From: Corynebacterium sp. p3-SID1056
GTDB lineage: Bacteria > Actinomycetota > Actinomycetes > Mycobacteriales > Mycobacteriaceae
Assembly (NCBI RefSeq): GCF_025152525.1
Contig: NZ_JALXXL010000010.1
Location: 1-64,000, forward strand
DNA length: 64,000 nucleotides
Reading direction: 5' to 3'
The notes under the pieces were generated by a model. That model had not been told where the DNA came from and did no database searches. It saw only the letters and a program-made list of their open reading frames with translations. Positions 44,273 to 53,737 of the stretch are shown piece by piece. The position numbers and the translations under genes were made by a program. The first letter of the stretch is position 1; each line of letters begins with the position of its first letter.

Positions 44273-45276
44273 GCGAGAGCCAACAGGGCACAAACGGTAC
44301 AGAGAAGGTGTACGACGAGCCGCTGTTTAAGCCGGAGCCGCACACCTCCGGGGTGGACATCAGCACGAAGCGTCAGCCCCCGAAGAACCTGCCGGATGCG
44401 ATGATCAAGGGCTTGCGCCCGAAGCAGTGGGTCAAGAATGTGCTGGTGCTCGCCGCGCCGCTCGCCGCCGGCACCTTTACGGGCCGCACGCTTATCGACG
44501 TCGCGCTCGCCTTCATCGTCTTCTGCCTCGGCGCGTCTTCCATCTACCTGGTCAACGACGCGCTGGATGTGGAATCGGACCGGGAGCACCCCACGAAGCG
44601 CTTCCGCCCGATCGCCTCGGGCATGCTGCCGATCAAGCTGGCCTTCGGCATGGCGGCCGCGTTGATCGCGCTTGCCATCGGGCTGTCGTTCTTGGCCACT
44701 GACGGCCCGGCGCTCGCTTTGGTCATCGGCATCTACATTGCCTTGCAGCTGGGCTACTGCTTCGGCTGGAAGCACATCCCGGTGATTGATATTGCGCTGG
44801 TGTCCTCTGGCTTCATGCTGCGGACCATGGCCGGCGGTGTGGCCGCCAATATTGAGTTGTCGCAGTGGTTCCTGCTGGTCGCCGCCTTCGGTTCGCTGTT
44901 TATGGCCTCGGGCAAGCGCTACGCCGAGATGCTGCTGGCGAAGGAAACGGGCGCGAAGATCCGCAAGGCCCTGGAGGGGTACACTGCGACCTACCTGCGG
45001 TTCGTGTGGACGCTGTCGGCCACGGCCGTGGTGATGAGCTACGCGCTGTGGGGCTTCCAGCTGTCGAACGCCACCGAGGGGCCGGCGGCCATCTGGTACC
45101 AGATCTCCATGGTCCCCTTCGTCATCGCCATCCTGCGCTACGCCGCAGAGGTCGACGGCGGTCATGGCGGGGCTCCGGACGAGATTGCACTGGAGGACCG
45201 GGTGCTGCAGCTGCTCGCGCTCGCCTGGATCCTGTGCATCGTCATGGCTGTTTACATCATTCCGGCACTGGCTTAG
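44269..45276 (+). CDS. ubiA: Decaprenyl-phosphate phosphoribosyltransferase
   Basis: This 335-residue UbiA-superfamily membrane enzyme transfers phosphoribose from PRPP to decaprenyl phosphate, the first committed step of decaprenyl-phospho-arabinose synthesis. The Asp-rich motif NDALDVESD (N96, D97, D100, D104) binds magnesium-PRPP. About nine membrane helices follow a 45-residue polar cytoplasmic N-terminus. It overlaps the PAP2 gene by four bases. The aftB gene begins 13 bases after its stop but with its own promoter. Confidence 0.93.
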   Translation: MSESQQGTNGTEKVYDEPLFKPEPHTSGVDISTKRQPPKNLPDAMIKGLRPKQWVKNVLVLAAPLAAGTFTGRTLIDVALAFIVFCLGASSIYLVNDALDVESDREHPTKRFRPIASGMLPIKLAFGMAAALIALAIGLSFLATDGPALALVIGIYIALQLGYCFGWKHIPVIDIALVSSGFMLRTMAGGVAANIELSQWFLLVAAFGSLFMASGKRYAEMLLAKETGAKIRKALEGYTATYLRFVWTLSATAVVMSYALWGFQLSNATEGPAAIWYQISMVPFVIAILRYAAEVDGGHGGAPDEIALEDRVLQLLALAWILCIVMAVYIIPALA

Positions 45277-45282
45277 TAGTAT
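45277..45282 (+). promoter_or_regulatory. -10 element of aftB
   Basis: TAGTAT begins immediately after the ubiA stop, seven bases before the ATG at 45290, giving aftB a likely leaderless transcript in addition to operon read-through. Confidence 0.5.
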
Positions 45283-45289
45283 CTCTGGA

Positions 45290-47107
45290 ATGAACAAACA
45301 GGCCCGCCTTTCCCTGCTCGTCGCAGCGGCAATCGCGGGCATCTTTGCGTTCTGGGGCGGATTCACCCGGCGCTGGATGTCCGACGACGGGCTCATCGTG
45401 CTGCGTACGGTGCGAAACATCTTGGCCGGCAACGGCCCGGTCTTTAACGTCGGTGAGCGCGTCGAGGCCAATACCTCGACCCTGTGGCAGTACCTCATCA
45501 CCGCCTTCGGCTGGCTCACTGGGGCGCGGCTGGAAGACGTTGCGATGTGGCTGGCGCTCGCCTGCACCGTGCTCGCCGCGGCTGCCGCGACCTACGGGTC
45601 AGGCAAGTTCTGGCAGGTGGCGCGCGCTGTGCCCGTCGTGCCCTTCGGCATCATCGTCTACTTCGCGCTCCCGCCGGCGCGTGACTTTGCCACCTCCGGC
45701 TTGGAGTGGGGCTTAAGCCTGAGCTGGATCGCGGTGTGGTGGGTGCTGCTGGTGCACTGGGCGACGCCGGGAAGCAAGCGGGCCAAGCCGGTCGTTGGGT
45801 ACTGGCTCGCTTTCTGGTGCGGCCTGTCCTGGCTCGTGCGCCCCGAGCTGGCGCTCTACGGCGGGGTCACCGGTATCTTCCTTTTGGCGTACAGCCCGAA
45901 GAAGGTCGGCGGGATTCTCGCGGCGGCGCTGCCCGTGCCCGCCGCCTACCAGCTCTTCCGTATGGGCTACTACGGGCTGCTCACCCCGCACACGGCGGTG
46001 GCCAAGTCGGCCTCGGACTCGGAGTGGGGCCGCGGGTGGAACTACTTCGTGGATTTTGTCGGCTACTACTGGCTGTGGCTGCCGGTGCTCGCCGTGGCTG
46101 CGGTGGCTGCCTGGCTGCTGCGCGAGACGCGGGGGCGCAGGCTCGCGATCGTCCTGTTGACCACGGGCTGCGCGCTCGCCCACATCCTGTACGTGCTGCG
46201 CGTGGGCGGAGACTTCATGCACGGCCGGATGTGGCTGATGCCGCTGTTCGCACTCTTGCTGCCGGCGATGGCGATCCCGTTTACGCGCGTGACCGCCGCA
46301 GTGGCGACTGCGATCGTGGTGTGGGCGACGGTGACCGTCGTGCGCGCGCACCCCATTGACTGGTGGGCCTACGACCGCGGCGAAAAGGAGCTCAACATTG
46401 TCGACGAGCGCGAGTTCTGGTCCTACGCCACCGGCAACAGCCCGGCCGACCCGCCGCTGTATGCCACGGATTTCCTCGGGTCGAAGCTGATGCAGAACTG
46501 GCCGGAGGCCGTCGAATCGGGCGCGGAGCACAACGCGGGCCAGCTCAACATCGCCTTGGTAGACAAGGACCCGGAGCGCTTTAACTGGTATTGGCGCCCG
46601 CGGATGGATGCGGACGAGCTCGCGGGCAGCGATCTTGCTGACCTGCCGATGACCGCGTACCTGACCAACCTCGGGATGACCAGTATGAACGCGCCGCTTG
46701 ACATGCGCGTGCTGGATACCGTCGGCTTGGCCACCCCGCTGGCGGGGCGCATGCCGCGGGACCCGGAGGGCCGCATCGGGCACGATAAGTACCTCCACCT
46801 GGAGTGGCAGGTGGCGGATTCGGCCACCCAGATCGACTCGATGCCCAAGGGTGTGGACCGTGAGGAGGCGCGGCAGGCGCGCGCCGCGCTGCGGTCTGAG
46901 GAAATCTCGGCGCTTCTGGCCAGCTCGCGCGAACCGATGAGCCGCCAGCGTTTCTGGGAGAATGTGAAATATTCGCTGGGAGACGGGCGGACGCTGGAAC
47001 TGGATGCTGATCCATCGGTCTACCTTGCTGACGACACGCTGGAAGCAATTGAAAAGGGTGAGGACCCAGGGCTTTCAGGTGTGCAGATCGCCTGGCCCCG
47101 TAATTAA
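45290..47107 (+). CDS. aftB: Terminal beta-1,2-arabinofuranosyltransferase
   Basis: This 605-residue GT-C membrane glycosyltransferase adds the terminal arabinose residues of arabinan, where mycolates attach. The N-terminal half has about nine or ten membrane helices with an Asp-rich first external loop (WMSDDGLIVLRTVRNIL), which binds the lipid donor. The C-terminal 200 residues are extracellular. The order glfT2-PAP2-ubiA-aftB is that of C. glutamicum and M. tuberculosis. ATG 45290 is the start with its own promoter. Confidence 0.93.
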   Translation: MNKQARLSLLVAAAIAGIFAFWGGFTRRWMSDDGLIVLRTVRNILAGNGPVFNVGERVEANTSTLWQYLITAFGWLTGARLEDVAMWLALACTVLAAAAATYGSGKFWQVARAVPVVPFGIIVYFALPPARDFATSGLEWGLSLSWIAVWWVLLVHWATPGSKRAKPVVGYWLAFWCGLSWLVRPELALYGGVTGIFLLAYSPKKVGGILAAALPVPAAYQLFRMGYYGLLTPHTAVAKSASDSEWGRGWNYFVDFVGYYWLWLPVLAVAAVAAWLLRETRGRRLAIVLLTTGCALAHILYVLRVGGDFMHGRMWLMPLFALLLPAMAIPFTRVTAAVATAIVVWATVTVVRAHPIDWWAYDRGEKELNIVDEREFWSYATGNSPADPPLYATDFLGSKLMQNWPEAVESGAEHNAGQLNIALVDKDPERFNWYWRPRMDADELAGSDLADLPMTAYLTNLGMTSMNAPLDMRVLDTVGLATPLAGRMPRDPEGRIGHDKYLHLEWQVADSATQIDSMPKGVDREEARQARAALRSEEISALLASSREPMSRQRFWENVKYSLGDGRTLELDADPSVYLADDTLEAIEKGEDPGLSGVQIAWPRN

Positions 47108-47130
47108 ATGGCCCTTCCTTTCCTCGCTTG

Positions 47131-47146
47131 GTAACGTTGCTGTAAC
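47131..47146. repeat. GTAAC direct repeat before the mycolyltransferase gene
   Basis: GTAAC at 47131-47135 recurs at 47142-47146, a period of 11 bases or one helical turn. This pattern is like the GTAAC-N6-GTAAC sites reported for the MtrA response regulator. It lies 37 bases before the ATG at 47183. Confidence 0.5.
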
Positions 47147-47182
47147 CAAAAGCTGAGAATCAACATCGACGTTGGGAGAGTC

Positions 47183-48193
47183 ATGTCCGCATCCAAAACG
47201 AAGCGGAGCCTGCTTGCGCTGCTCATGGCGCTGCTCACGGCGATCACTACGGTGGTCGCGGCACCGCAGGCGCAGGCCGGAAACCGTGACTGGTTGCGCC
47301 CGGATTCCACCGGCCACTGCGAGTGGGACCGTGTGAAGTACTGGGTGCAGCGTTGCACCGTCTGGTCGCCCGCAATGGGCCGCCACATTACCGTGCAGAT
47401 CCAGCCCGCCCAGCGCGGCGGCAACGCGGGCCTGTACCTGCTTGACGGTCTGCGTGCCACTGAGCGCACGAACGCGTGGGTCAACGACGTGAACGCGGCC
47501 CGCCTGTTCAAGGACAACAACATCACGCTCGTCATGCCGGTGGGCGGCCAGTCCTCCTTCTACACGGACTGGAATGCGCCGGCGACCTACGACTTCAACC
47601 ACCCGGTGACCTACAAGTGGGACACATTCCTGTCGAAGGAACTGCCGGGCTACCTGCAGCGCCACTTCGGGGTTTCGCCCACGAATAACTCCATCGTCGG
47701 GCTTTCCATGGGCGGCACCGCCGCGATCAACCTGGCCGCGCTGCACCCGAAGCAGTTCCGTCAGACCCTGTCGTTCTCCGGCTACCTCACCACCACGATC
47801 CCGGGTGGTCAGACGGCACTGCGCATCGCGCTTCTCGACGGCGGGCTGTACAACCTCAACGCAATGTGGGGCTCCGTCTTTAATCCGCGCCGTTATGAGA
47901 ACGACCCCTTCCTGAACATGGGCAACCTGCGCGGGCGCGACGTCTACGTCTCCGCCGGCAGTGGTACGCCTGGCCCTGCGGATGCGAAGTACAAACCGGA
48001 GCACCGCGCGTCGGGTATCGCGCTCGAGCAGGTGGCCGGCTTCACTACTCGTCTGTGGAGCGCGAAGGCGAATGCGACCGGTGTCAGGCACACCGCCGTA
48101 TTCACGCCGACCGGCCTGCACAACTGGGATCAGTTCGGCTCCCAGCTGGTGGCGACCAAGCCGCGCATCCTGAACGTGATGAACGCCTGGTAG
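47183..48193 (+). CDS. Trehalose mycolyltransferase (corynomycolyltransferase, antigen 85 family)
   Basis: This 336-residue secreted enzyme transfers corynomycolate between trehalose and arabinogalactan. The Sec signal ends at AQA near residue 32. The alpha/beta-hydrolase core has Ser175 in GLSMGGTAA, an acidic residue in the Asp/Glu-rich DPFLNM region, and His in PTGLHNWDQF. A Trp- and Cys-containing N-terminal part (RDWLRP, HCEWD) is typical. Position after aftB matches Cmt2 of C. glutamicum, an inference from synteny. A terminator follows. Confidence 0.9.
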   Translation: MSASKTKRSLLALLMALLTAITTVVAAPQAQAGNRDWLRPDSTGHCEWDRVKYWVQRCTVWSPAMGRHITVQIQPAQRGGNAGLYLLDGLRATERTNAWVNDVNAARLFKDNNITLVMPVGGQSSFYTDWNAPATYDFNHPVTYKWDTFLSKELPGYLQRHFGVSPTNNSIVGLSMGGTAAINLAALHPKQFRQTLSFSGYLTTTIPGGQTALRIALLDGGLYNLNAMWGSVFNPRRYENDPFLNMGNLRGRDVYVSAGSGTPGPADAKYKPEHRASGIALEQVAGFTTRLWSAKANATGVRHTAVFTPTGLHNWDQFGSQLVATKPRILNVMNAW

Positions 48194-48212
48194 CTAGAGG
48201 CGCGTGAATTTC

Positions 48213-48249
48213 GGCCCCGTTCCCGCAACCTTGCGGGGGTGGGGCCTTT
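48213..48249 (+). terminator. Terminator of the mycolyltransferase gene
   Basis: The compound stem GGCCCC/GGGGCC with inner CCCGCAA/TTGCGGG ends in TTTG. It lies 19 bases past the stop. Confidence 0.75.
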
Positions 48250-48302
48250 GCGTTGCAGCAGTGAAAACAATTGTCGTGGAAGTTCCCGGCGTGTCACCGT
48301 GT

Positions 48303-48425
48303 AAAGTCTCAAGTGAAACTTAACCTTTGGGTTACTACAGCGTCACACGCTGGCTTATGCCGGGGGAGGGGAACCCCCGGACTGGCCGATGATGTGGCGC
48401 AACGCCCCCGTGACCGATTTTTAAG
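48303..48425 (+). promoter_or_regulatory. Structured leader and promoter region of cop1
   Basis: AAAGTCTCAAG at 48303-48313 is shared with the glf/amidase region. Downstream stems are TAACC/GGTTA (48321-48334), CAGCGT/ACGCTG (48338-48352), and CCGGGGG/CCCCCGG (about 48360-48380) flanked by GGC/GCC. No known riboswitch consensus was matched. Confidence 0.5.
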
Positions 48426-50408
48426 ATGAGGCAGGACACCTTCATGCGCGAACACCGTTCCCCCAAGATGTGGCAGCGTGCCGCCCGCGTGGCCGCAGTG
48501 CCAACCGCGATGCTCATGGTCGCATCGGCGCTCCCCGCCGTCGCACCGCAGGCCCAAGCACAGCTGAGCAGCAGTAGCAGCGGCAGCAGCACGTTCGGCG
48601 ATTCCCGCGGCCTGTCGGATGCAATCCGCCCGAAGGATCCGCCGAAGCGGACCCCGATCGAGGTCGATGAGCATCCCGATATCCCGGGCCTGCCAGAGGG
48701 TGTGAGCGTGGACCGCATTGAGTGGCTGACCAGCCGCCGCGTTGCCGTCTTTATCAAGTCTGCCGCCATGCCCGACGAGCTGGTGCAGGTGCAGATCCTC
48801 CTGGCCCGGGACTGGCACCAGAACCCGGACGCGAAGTTCCCGGAGGTGTGGGCGCTCGACGGCCTGCGTGCCCGCGACGACGAGAACGGCTGGACCATTG
48901 AGACCAACATTGAGCAGTTCTACGCAGACAAGAATGTCAACGTCATCCTGCCTGTGGGCGGCGAGTCCTCCTTCTACTCCGACTGGCAGCGCCCGAATAA
49001 CGGCAAGCACTACATGTGGGAGTCGTTCCTGACCAAGGAGCTTGTGCCGATTCTGCACAACCGCTTCCGTTCCAACGGCAAGCGCGCGCTGACCGGTATC
49101 TCCATGGGCGGTACCGCCGCGGTGAACCTGGCGGAGCGCAACCCGCACCTGTTCAACTTCGTCGGCTCGTTCTCCGGCTACCTGGATACCACCACGACTG
49201 GCATGCCGACCGCGATTAAGGCGGCGCAGCTGGACGCGGGCGGCTACGACGCTGAGGCGATGTGGGGCCCGCTGGGCTCGCAGGACTGGATTGACCACGA
49301 CCCGAAGCTGGGCATCGAGAATCTGGAGGGCATGGCGGTGTACGTGTCCTCCGGCTCGGGCCGTGACGACTTTGGCCAGCCGGAGTCGGTGGCCAAGGGG
49401 GCGGCGAACCCGGCCGGTGTGGGCTTGGAGGTGCTGTCGCGACTGTCCACCCAGACGTTTGTGGACTACGCCAGCCGCACCAACGTCAAGCCGATTGTGA
49501 AGTTCCGTCCCTCGGGCGTGCACTCCTGGGAGTACTGGCAGTTTGAGATGACGCAGGCGTGGCCGTACATCGCCAACTCGCTCAAGGTGGCCGAAGCCGA
49601 TCGCGGCGCGGATTGCACCCCGGTTGGCGCGATCGCGGAAGCTACCAAGTCTGGCATCATCGGCAGCTGCGTGAACAATGAGTACGACACGGGCAAGAAT
49701 ACTAAGGGCAAGGCCCAGGACTTCCGCGGCGGCACCGCGTTCTGGTCGCCGGAGACCGGTGCGCACGCGCTCTTCGGCGCGATCCTGGCCAAGTACTCCG
49801 GCCTGGGCGGTGCGCAGGGCTGGCTCGGCTTCCCCACCACCGGCGAGATCAAGACACCGGATGGCAAGGGGCGCTTCGTGCACTTCGAGCACGGCTCCAT
49901 CTACTGGACCGCCCAGACGGGCGCCTACGCCATCCCGGGCGACATGTTTAAGGCCTGGGGCGAAAACGGCTACGAGACCGGTGACCTGAAGTACCCGGTC
50001 GCGGAGGCCACCAAGGTAGGCAAGGGCTACGTCCAGCAGTTCCAGGGCGGCTACCTCACCCGCAACCCGGACGGCTCGCACCACATCGTGCACGGGGAGA
50101 TCGGCAAGAAGTATGGGGAGCTGGGCACCGCCACCTCGGCGCTGGGCTACCCGACCGGCGGCGAGGTCGCCATCAAGGGCGGTGCCTTCCAGCCGTTCGA
50201 GAAGGGCAACATCTACTGGTCGCCCGCTACCGGCGCGCACGTGATCTACTACGGCGATATCTTCGACGAGTGGGGTAAGCGCGGCTACGAGCAGGGCGAG
50301 CTGGGCTGGCCGGTCAGTGATATGAAGGACATCCGCGCGGGCGGTCTCACCATTGACTTCCAGCACGGCACGCTGGAGCAGGTCAATGGCGTGGTGGTGA
50401 AGCGATGA
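48426..50408 (+). CDS. cop1: Major mycolyltransferase with LGFP repeats (Cop1/PS1-like)
   Basis: This 660-residue secreted protein has a Sec signal ending at AQAQ near residue 46 and a Ser-rich linker. The mycolyltransferase domain (about 70-400) has Ser226 in [11 protein letters not shown], an acidic residue near GSQDWIDHD and a His in [11 protein letters not shown]-terminal region (about 410-650) has LGFP-type repeats ([36 protein letters not shown]) that bind the cell wall. This is the Cop1 architecture. ATG 48444 is an alternative start. Its last codons overlap the next gene by four bases. Confidence 0.93.
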   Translation: MRQDTFMREHRSPKMWQRAARVAAVPTAMLMVASALPAVAPQAQAQLSSSSSGSSTFGDSRGLSDAIRPKDPPKRTPIEVDEHPDIPGLPEGVSVDRIEWLTSRRVAVFIKSAAMPDELVQVQILLARDWHQNPDAKFPEVWALDGLRARDDENGWTIETNIEQFYADKNVNVILPVGGESSFYSDWQRPNNGKHYMWESFLTKELVPILHNRFRSNGKRALTGISMGGTAAVNLAERNPHLFNFVGSFSGYLDTTTTGMPTAIKAAQLDAGGYDAEAMWGPLGSQDWIDHDPKLGIENLEGMAVYVSSGSGRDDFGQPESVAKGAANPAGVGLEVLSRLSTQTFVDYASRTNVKPIVKFRPSGVHSWEYWQFEMTQAWPYIANSLKVAEADRGADCTPVGAIAEATKSGIIGSCVNNEYDTGKNTKGKAQDFRGGTAFWSPETGAHALFGAILAKYSGLGGAQGWLGFPTTGEIKTPDGKGRFVHFEHGSIYWTAQTGAYAIPGDMFKAWGENGYETGDLKYPVAEATKVGKGYVQQFQGGYLTRNPDGSHHIVHGEIGKKYGELGTATSALGYPTGGEVAIKGGAFQPFEKGNIYWSPATGAHVIYYGDIFDEWGKRGYEQGELGWPVSDMKDIRAGGLTIDFQHGTLEQVNGVVVKR

Positions 50409-50887
50409 GGCGCCTTACAGGGCTCATCTGCTTGACGACGCTCGCGTGCACGCTCACCGCCTGCTCCGGCTCCACCACCGTCGAGGGCGAGGACGTCACG
50501 CCGGTAGAGTCGACGACCTCGGCAGCTTCGGCTGCGGGGTCGGAGGCGGCCACGGAGTCGTCGGCAAGCGAAAGCACGCGCAGCTCCTCGGCACCGGCGA
50601 ATGAGGGGCCGCGCGACCAACCGGCCCAGGAGGTCACGGCCGCGCCCGAGCAGTCTTCCGGCTTTAGCCCGGAGGAGGAAGCGTACTTGCAGCAGCTCAG
50701 CGAGAACGGGCTGAACATTGAGGGTGTTGAGGATCAACTCACAGCGACGGGGCGTACCGTGTGCTCGGACGATACTGTCACGCGCGACGCGGTTGCCGGG
50801 CAGCTCGTGGAGCAGCGGCGTACCGATATGGACCCCGCCGCCCTGGGCACGCTGATTGCGGATACCGCGCGCGCGAACCTCTGTTAA
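50405..50887 (+). CDS. DUF732-like lipoprotein of the mycolate locus
   Basis: This 160-residue exported protein has lipobox LTAC (Cys20), then a long Ser/Ala/Glu-rich linker (about 22-85) and a small helical domain with two Cys (TVCSDD and ANLC at the very end) that could form a disulfide. The pattern resembles DUF732. Function unknown; its conserved place between cop1 and the cutinase-like gene suggests a role in mycomembrane assembly. It is coupled to cop1 by a four-base overlap. Confidence 0.82.
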   Translation: MRRLTGLICLTTLACTLTACSGSTTVEGEDVTPVESTTSAASAAGSEAATESSASESTRSSSAPANEGPRDQPAQEVTAAPEQSSGFSPEEEAYLQQLSENGLNIEGVEDQLTATGRTVCSDDTVTRDAVAGQLVEQRRTDMDPAALGTLIADTARANLC

Positions 50888-50899
50888 GAAAGGGTTTCC

Positions 50900-51853
50900 A
50901 TGCGCAAAGGGCGCAACGCGTTTATTGTTGCTGCCGTGCTCGTCGTCCTCGCGGTGATCGGGCTGGGCATCTACCAGTGGCAGACTGCTGATGATACTGA
51001 TTCCTCGCTCTCCCCGGTCCCGGGCCAGAGCGAGGGGGCAGAGACGAGCGCGCAGGCACCGGAGGAACCGGACTGGTGCCCGGCCGTGGAGTTCGTCTCG
51101 GTACCGGGGACGTGGGAGTCCTCCGCGGATGATGATCCGTTCAACCCGCAGGCCAACCCGAAGAGCTTCATGCTCTCGATCACGCAGCCGCTGCAGCAGG
51201 CCTACGACATCAACCACGTGCGCGTCTTTACCGTGCCGTACACCGCCCAGTTTAGGAATATCCAGACCGAGCGCGGGCGCCGCGAGATGACCTACGATGC
51301 TTCGCGCGCCGAGGGGACGGCCAAGCTCAACGGGGAGCTCGCGCACGTGGCAAAGACGTGCCCGAGCACGAAGTTCATCATCGCCGGCTTTAGCCAGGGG
51401 GCGGTGATCGTAGGCGATGTGGCTAACGAGATCGGTACCGGCGTGAATGCCGTGCCGCCGGAACGTCTGCTGGGCGCGGTGATGATCGCGGACGGACGCC
51501 GCGAAAACGGTGTGGGCGTGAACCCGGGTGCCCCGGTCCAGGGTGTGGGCGCCGAAATTGCCCTGCAGCCTTTGCAATTTGTGGTGGACGGGGCGACCCC
51601 GGGTGCGACGATGACGGGAGCTCGCCCGGGCGGTTTCGGTGAGGTGGCGGACCGCGCCTTTGAGATTTGCGCACCTGCCGACGCGGTGTGCGACGCGCCT
51701 TCGCGCGTGGGTAACGCCTTGGAGCGGGCGCAGGAACTCGTAATGGCGAACGGGAACCATGCGATGTATGCGACAAATCCGGATGTGATTCCGGGGACGA
51801 CCACGCCACAGTGGACGCTGGAGTGGGCGCGCACTACTATAGATTCTTTGTAG
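50900..51853 (+). CDS. Cutinase-like envelope esterase/lipase
   Basis: This 317-residue protein has an N-terminal anchor (about residues 7-26) and an extracytoplasmic cutinase fold. The triad is visible: Ser165 in AGFSQGAVI, Asp in CAPADAVCD, and His in NGNHAMYA. It matches the Rv3802c/Culp6-type phospholipase-thioesterase of the mycolate cluster, thought to act on mycolates or phospholipids; the exact substrate is inferred. AAAGG precedes ATG 50900. It lies 12 bases after the lipoprotein gene and 29 before fadD32. Confidence 0.88.
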   Translation: MRKGRNAFIVAAVLVVLAVIGLGIYQWQTADDTDSSLSPVPGQSEGAETSAQAPEEPDWCPAVEFVSVPGTWESSADDDPFNPQANPKSFMLSITQPLQQAYDINHVRVFTVPYTAQFRNIQTERGRREMTYDASRAEGTAKLNGELAHVAKTCPSTKFIIAGFSQGAVIVGDVANEIGTGVNAVPPERLLGAVMIADGRRENGVGVNPGAPVQGVGAEIALQPLQFVVDGATPGATMTGARPGGFGEVADRAFEICAPADAVCDAPSRVGNALERAQELVMANGNHAMYATNPDVIPGTTTPQWTLEWARTTIDSL

Positions 51854-51882
51854 GAACTAACTAGTTTAGAAGGAACCGACAT

Positions 51883-53718
51883 ATGGACCTCCAAGCACTC
51901 ATCGCACGCTTCCTTGACCAGGACGGAAACATCGCCTTACCGCCCAACTTCACCATCCCCGCCATGACGGAGATGCTGTACGGTGCCGCCCTCCAAGCGG
52001 GCCAGGCGGACAGTGTCAATATCCGTTTCTGGGATTACTCCGAGTCGGCTGAGGGCGAGACGGTGGAGTACACCCGCCGCGAGGTCAACACCCGGATTAA
52101 GGCGATCGCGGCCCGGCTGATGCAAGTGGGCAAACCCGGTGATCGCGTGGCCATCCTCGCCGGTAACTCGCCGGAGTACATCCTGGGATTCATGGCCGGC
52201 ATGTACGCGGGCCAGGTACCCATCCCGCTGTATGACCCGAACGAACCTGGCCACGAGGACCACCTGCGCGCCGTGCTCTACGACTCGGGCGCGACGACGG
52301 TGCTGACCAACAAGAAGGGCGCGCCCGCCGTGCGCGCTTACTTCGCCGACGTGCCGTCGGCGGAGCGCCCCCGCGTCATCGCGGTGGACGCGCTGCCAGA
52401 CACACTCGCCGAAAGCTGGGCGCCGATCGAGGCGGACCCCGGCACCGATACCTCGAAGAACACAGCGTTTTTGCAGTACACCTCCGGCTCCACCCGCACG
52501 CCGGCGGGCGTGGAGCTGACCAACGAGTCCATCGTGTCCAACGTCATCCAGATCTACGCTGGCGTGGGCGTGCACCAGCCGATGCGTCTGGTGTCCTGGC
52601 TGCCGCTGCACCACGACATGGGCATCGTGGTGACCACGCTGTTGATCATCCTGGGCAACGAAATGGAGATCTTCACCCCGCAAGCCTTCGTGCAGCAGCC
52701 GAAGCGCTGGGTTGAGCGCCTGTCGCGCCGCGAGGGCGACCCGGAGGATATGCACGTCTACACCGTGGTCCCCAATTTCGCGCTCGACATGGCCGCGCGC
52801 TACGCCGCGCCGGGCCCGGACATGCCGGACTATGATTTCTCCCAGCTCGAGTGCATTATTATCGGCTCCGAGCCGGTGACCAAGCCGGGCGTGGACGCCT
52901 TCTTTGACGCCTTCGGCGACCGCGGCCTGCGTCGCGAGGTGCTGCGCCCCTCCTACGGCCTGGCCGAGGCCACCCTGATTGTCACGACACCGCAGGCCGG
53001 CAAGAGCGCCGAAATTCCGCGCTTTGCCACCTTCGACCGCGATGCGCTCGCCGCGGGCACGGCAACCAAGGTGGCAGACGGCGAGGGCGTGCAGTTCGCG
53101 GCCAACGGACAGCCGGTCAACTGGATGCACTTCGCCATCGTCGACCCGGAGACCAAGGACGAAGTGGCTGAGAATACCGTCGGCGAGATCTGGGTCCACG
53201 GCCCGAACGTGGCGGGCGGCTACCTCGAGCGCAAGGAGGAAACCGCCGACACCTTTGCCAACACCATCGGCACCACGCTGCAGGAGGGGCTGCCGGAGGA
53301 GGGCTGGCTCAACACCGGCGACCTGGGCGTGCTTGTCGACGGCGAGCTGTTCATCACCGGTCGCGTCAAAGATCTCGTGGTCATCGCCGGGCGTAACCAC
53401 TACCCGCAGGACATCGAGGCCACCGTCATGGAGGCCTCCGAGCAGGTGCGCAAGGATTCCGTCGCCGCCTTCTCCGTTCCGGGCGAGGACGTGGAGCGCC
53501 TCGTCATCCTGGTCGAGCGCGGGGACACCGCGGACGAGGCCGACGATGCCGCTGCGGTGGACGCGATCCGCGCCGCCGTCTCCAGCCACCACGGCATTTC
53601 CCCGGATGTGGTGGAGTTCTACGCGCCGAACGAGATCGCCCGTTCGTCCTCCGGCAAAATCGCCCGCCGCGTAAACGCGAAACGCTACCAGGAGCGTGCT
53701 AACGAAAGCGCGCAATAG
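51883..53718 (+). CDS. fadD32: Long-chain fatty acid-AMP ligase FadD32
   Basis: This 611-residue adenylating enzyme activates the meromycolate chain and loads it onto the N-terminal ACP of Pks13. The nucleotide motif is YTSGSTRTPAGVELT, the binding motif SYGLAEATLIVTTP, and the C-terminal motif GDLGVLVDGELFITGRVKDLVVIAGRNHYPQDIE. FAAL-type ligases carry the insertion that blocks CoA transfer, and that region is present. AGAAGGA precedes ATG 51883. Its stop lies 19 bases before pks13. Confidence 0.95.
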   Translation: MDLQALIARFLDQDGNIALPPNFTIPAMTEMLYGAALQAGQADSVNIRFWDYSESAEGETVEYTRREVNTRIKAIAARLMQVGKPGDRVAILAGNSPEYILGFMAGMYAGQVPIPLYDPNEPGHEDHLRAVLYDSGATTVLTNKKGAPAVRAYFADVPSAERPRVIAVDALPDTLAESWAPIEADPGTDTSKNTAFLQYTSGSTRTPAGVELTNESIVSNVIQIYAGVGVHQPMRLVSWLPLHHDMGIVVTTLLIILGNEMEIFTPQAFVQQPKRWVERLSRREGDPEDMHVYTVVPNFALDMAARYAAPGPDMPDYDFSQLECIIIGSEPVTKPGVDAFFDAFGDRGLRREVLRPSYGLAEATLIVTTPQAGKSAEIPRFATFDRDALAAGTATKVADGEGVQFAANGQPVNWMHFAIVDPETKDEVAENTVGEIWVHGPNVAGGYLERKEETADTFANTIGTTLQEGLPEEGWLNTGDLGVLVDGELFITGRVKDLVVIAGRNHYPQDIEATVMEASEQVRKDSVAAFSVPGEDVERLVILVERGDTADEADDAAAVDAIRAAVSSHHGISPDVVEFYAPNEIARSSSGKIARRVNAKRYQERANESAQ

Positions 53719-53737
53719 GGCGATAGTCTTGGATGTT

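Noticed and set aside
48355..48425. ydaO-type or cobalamin riboswitch before cop1
   Set aside because: Hairpins exist but the conserved core sequences of these riboswitches are absent.
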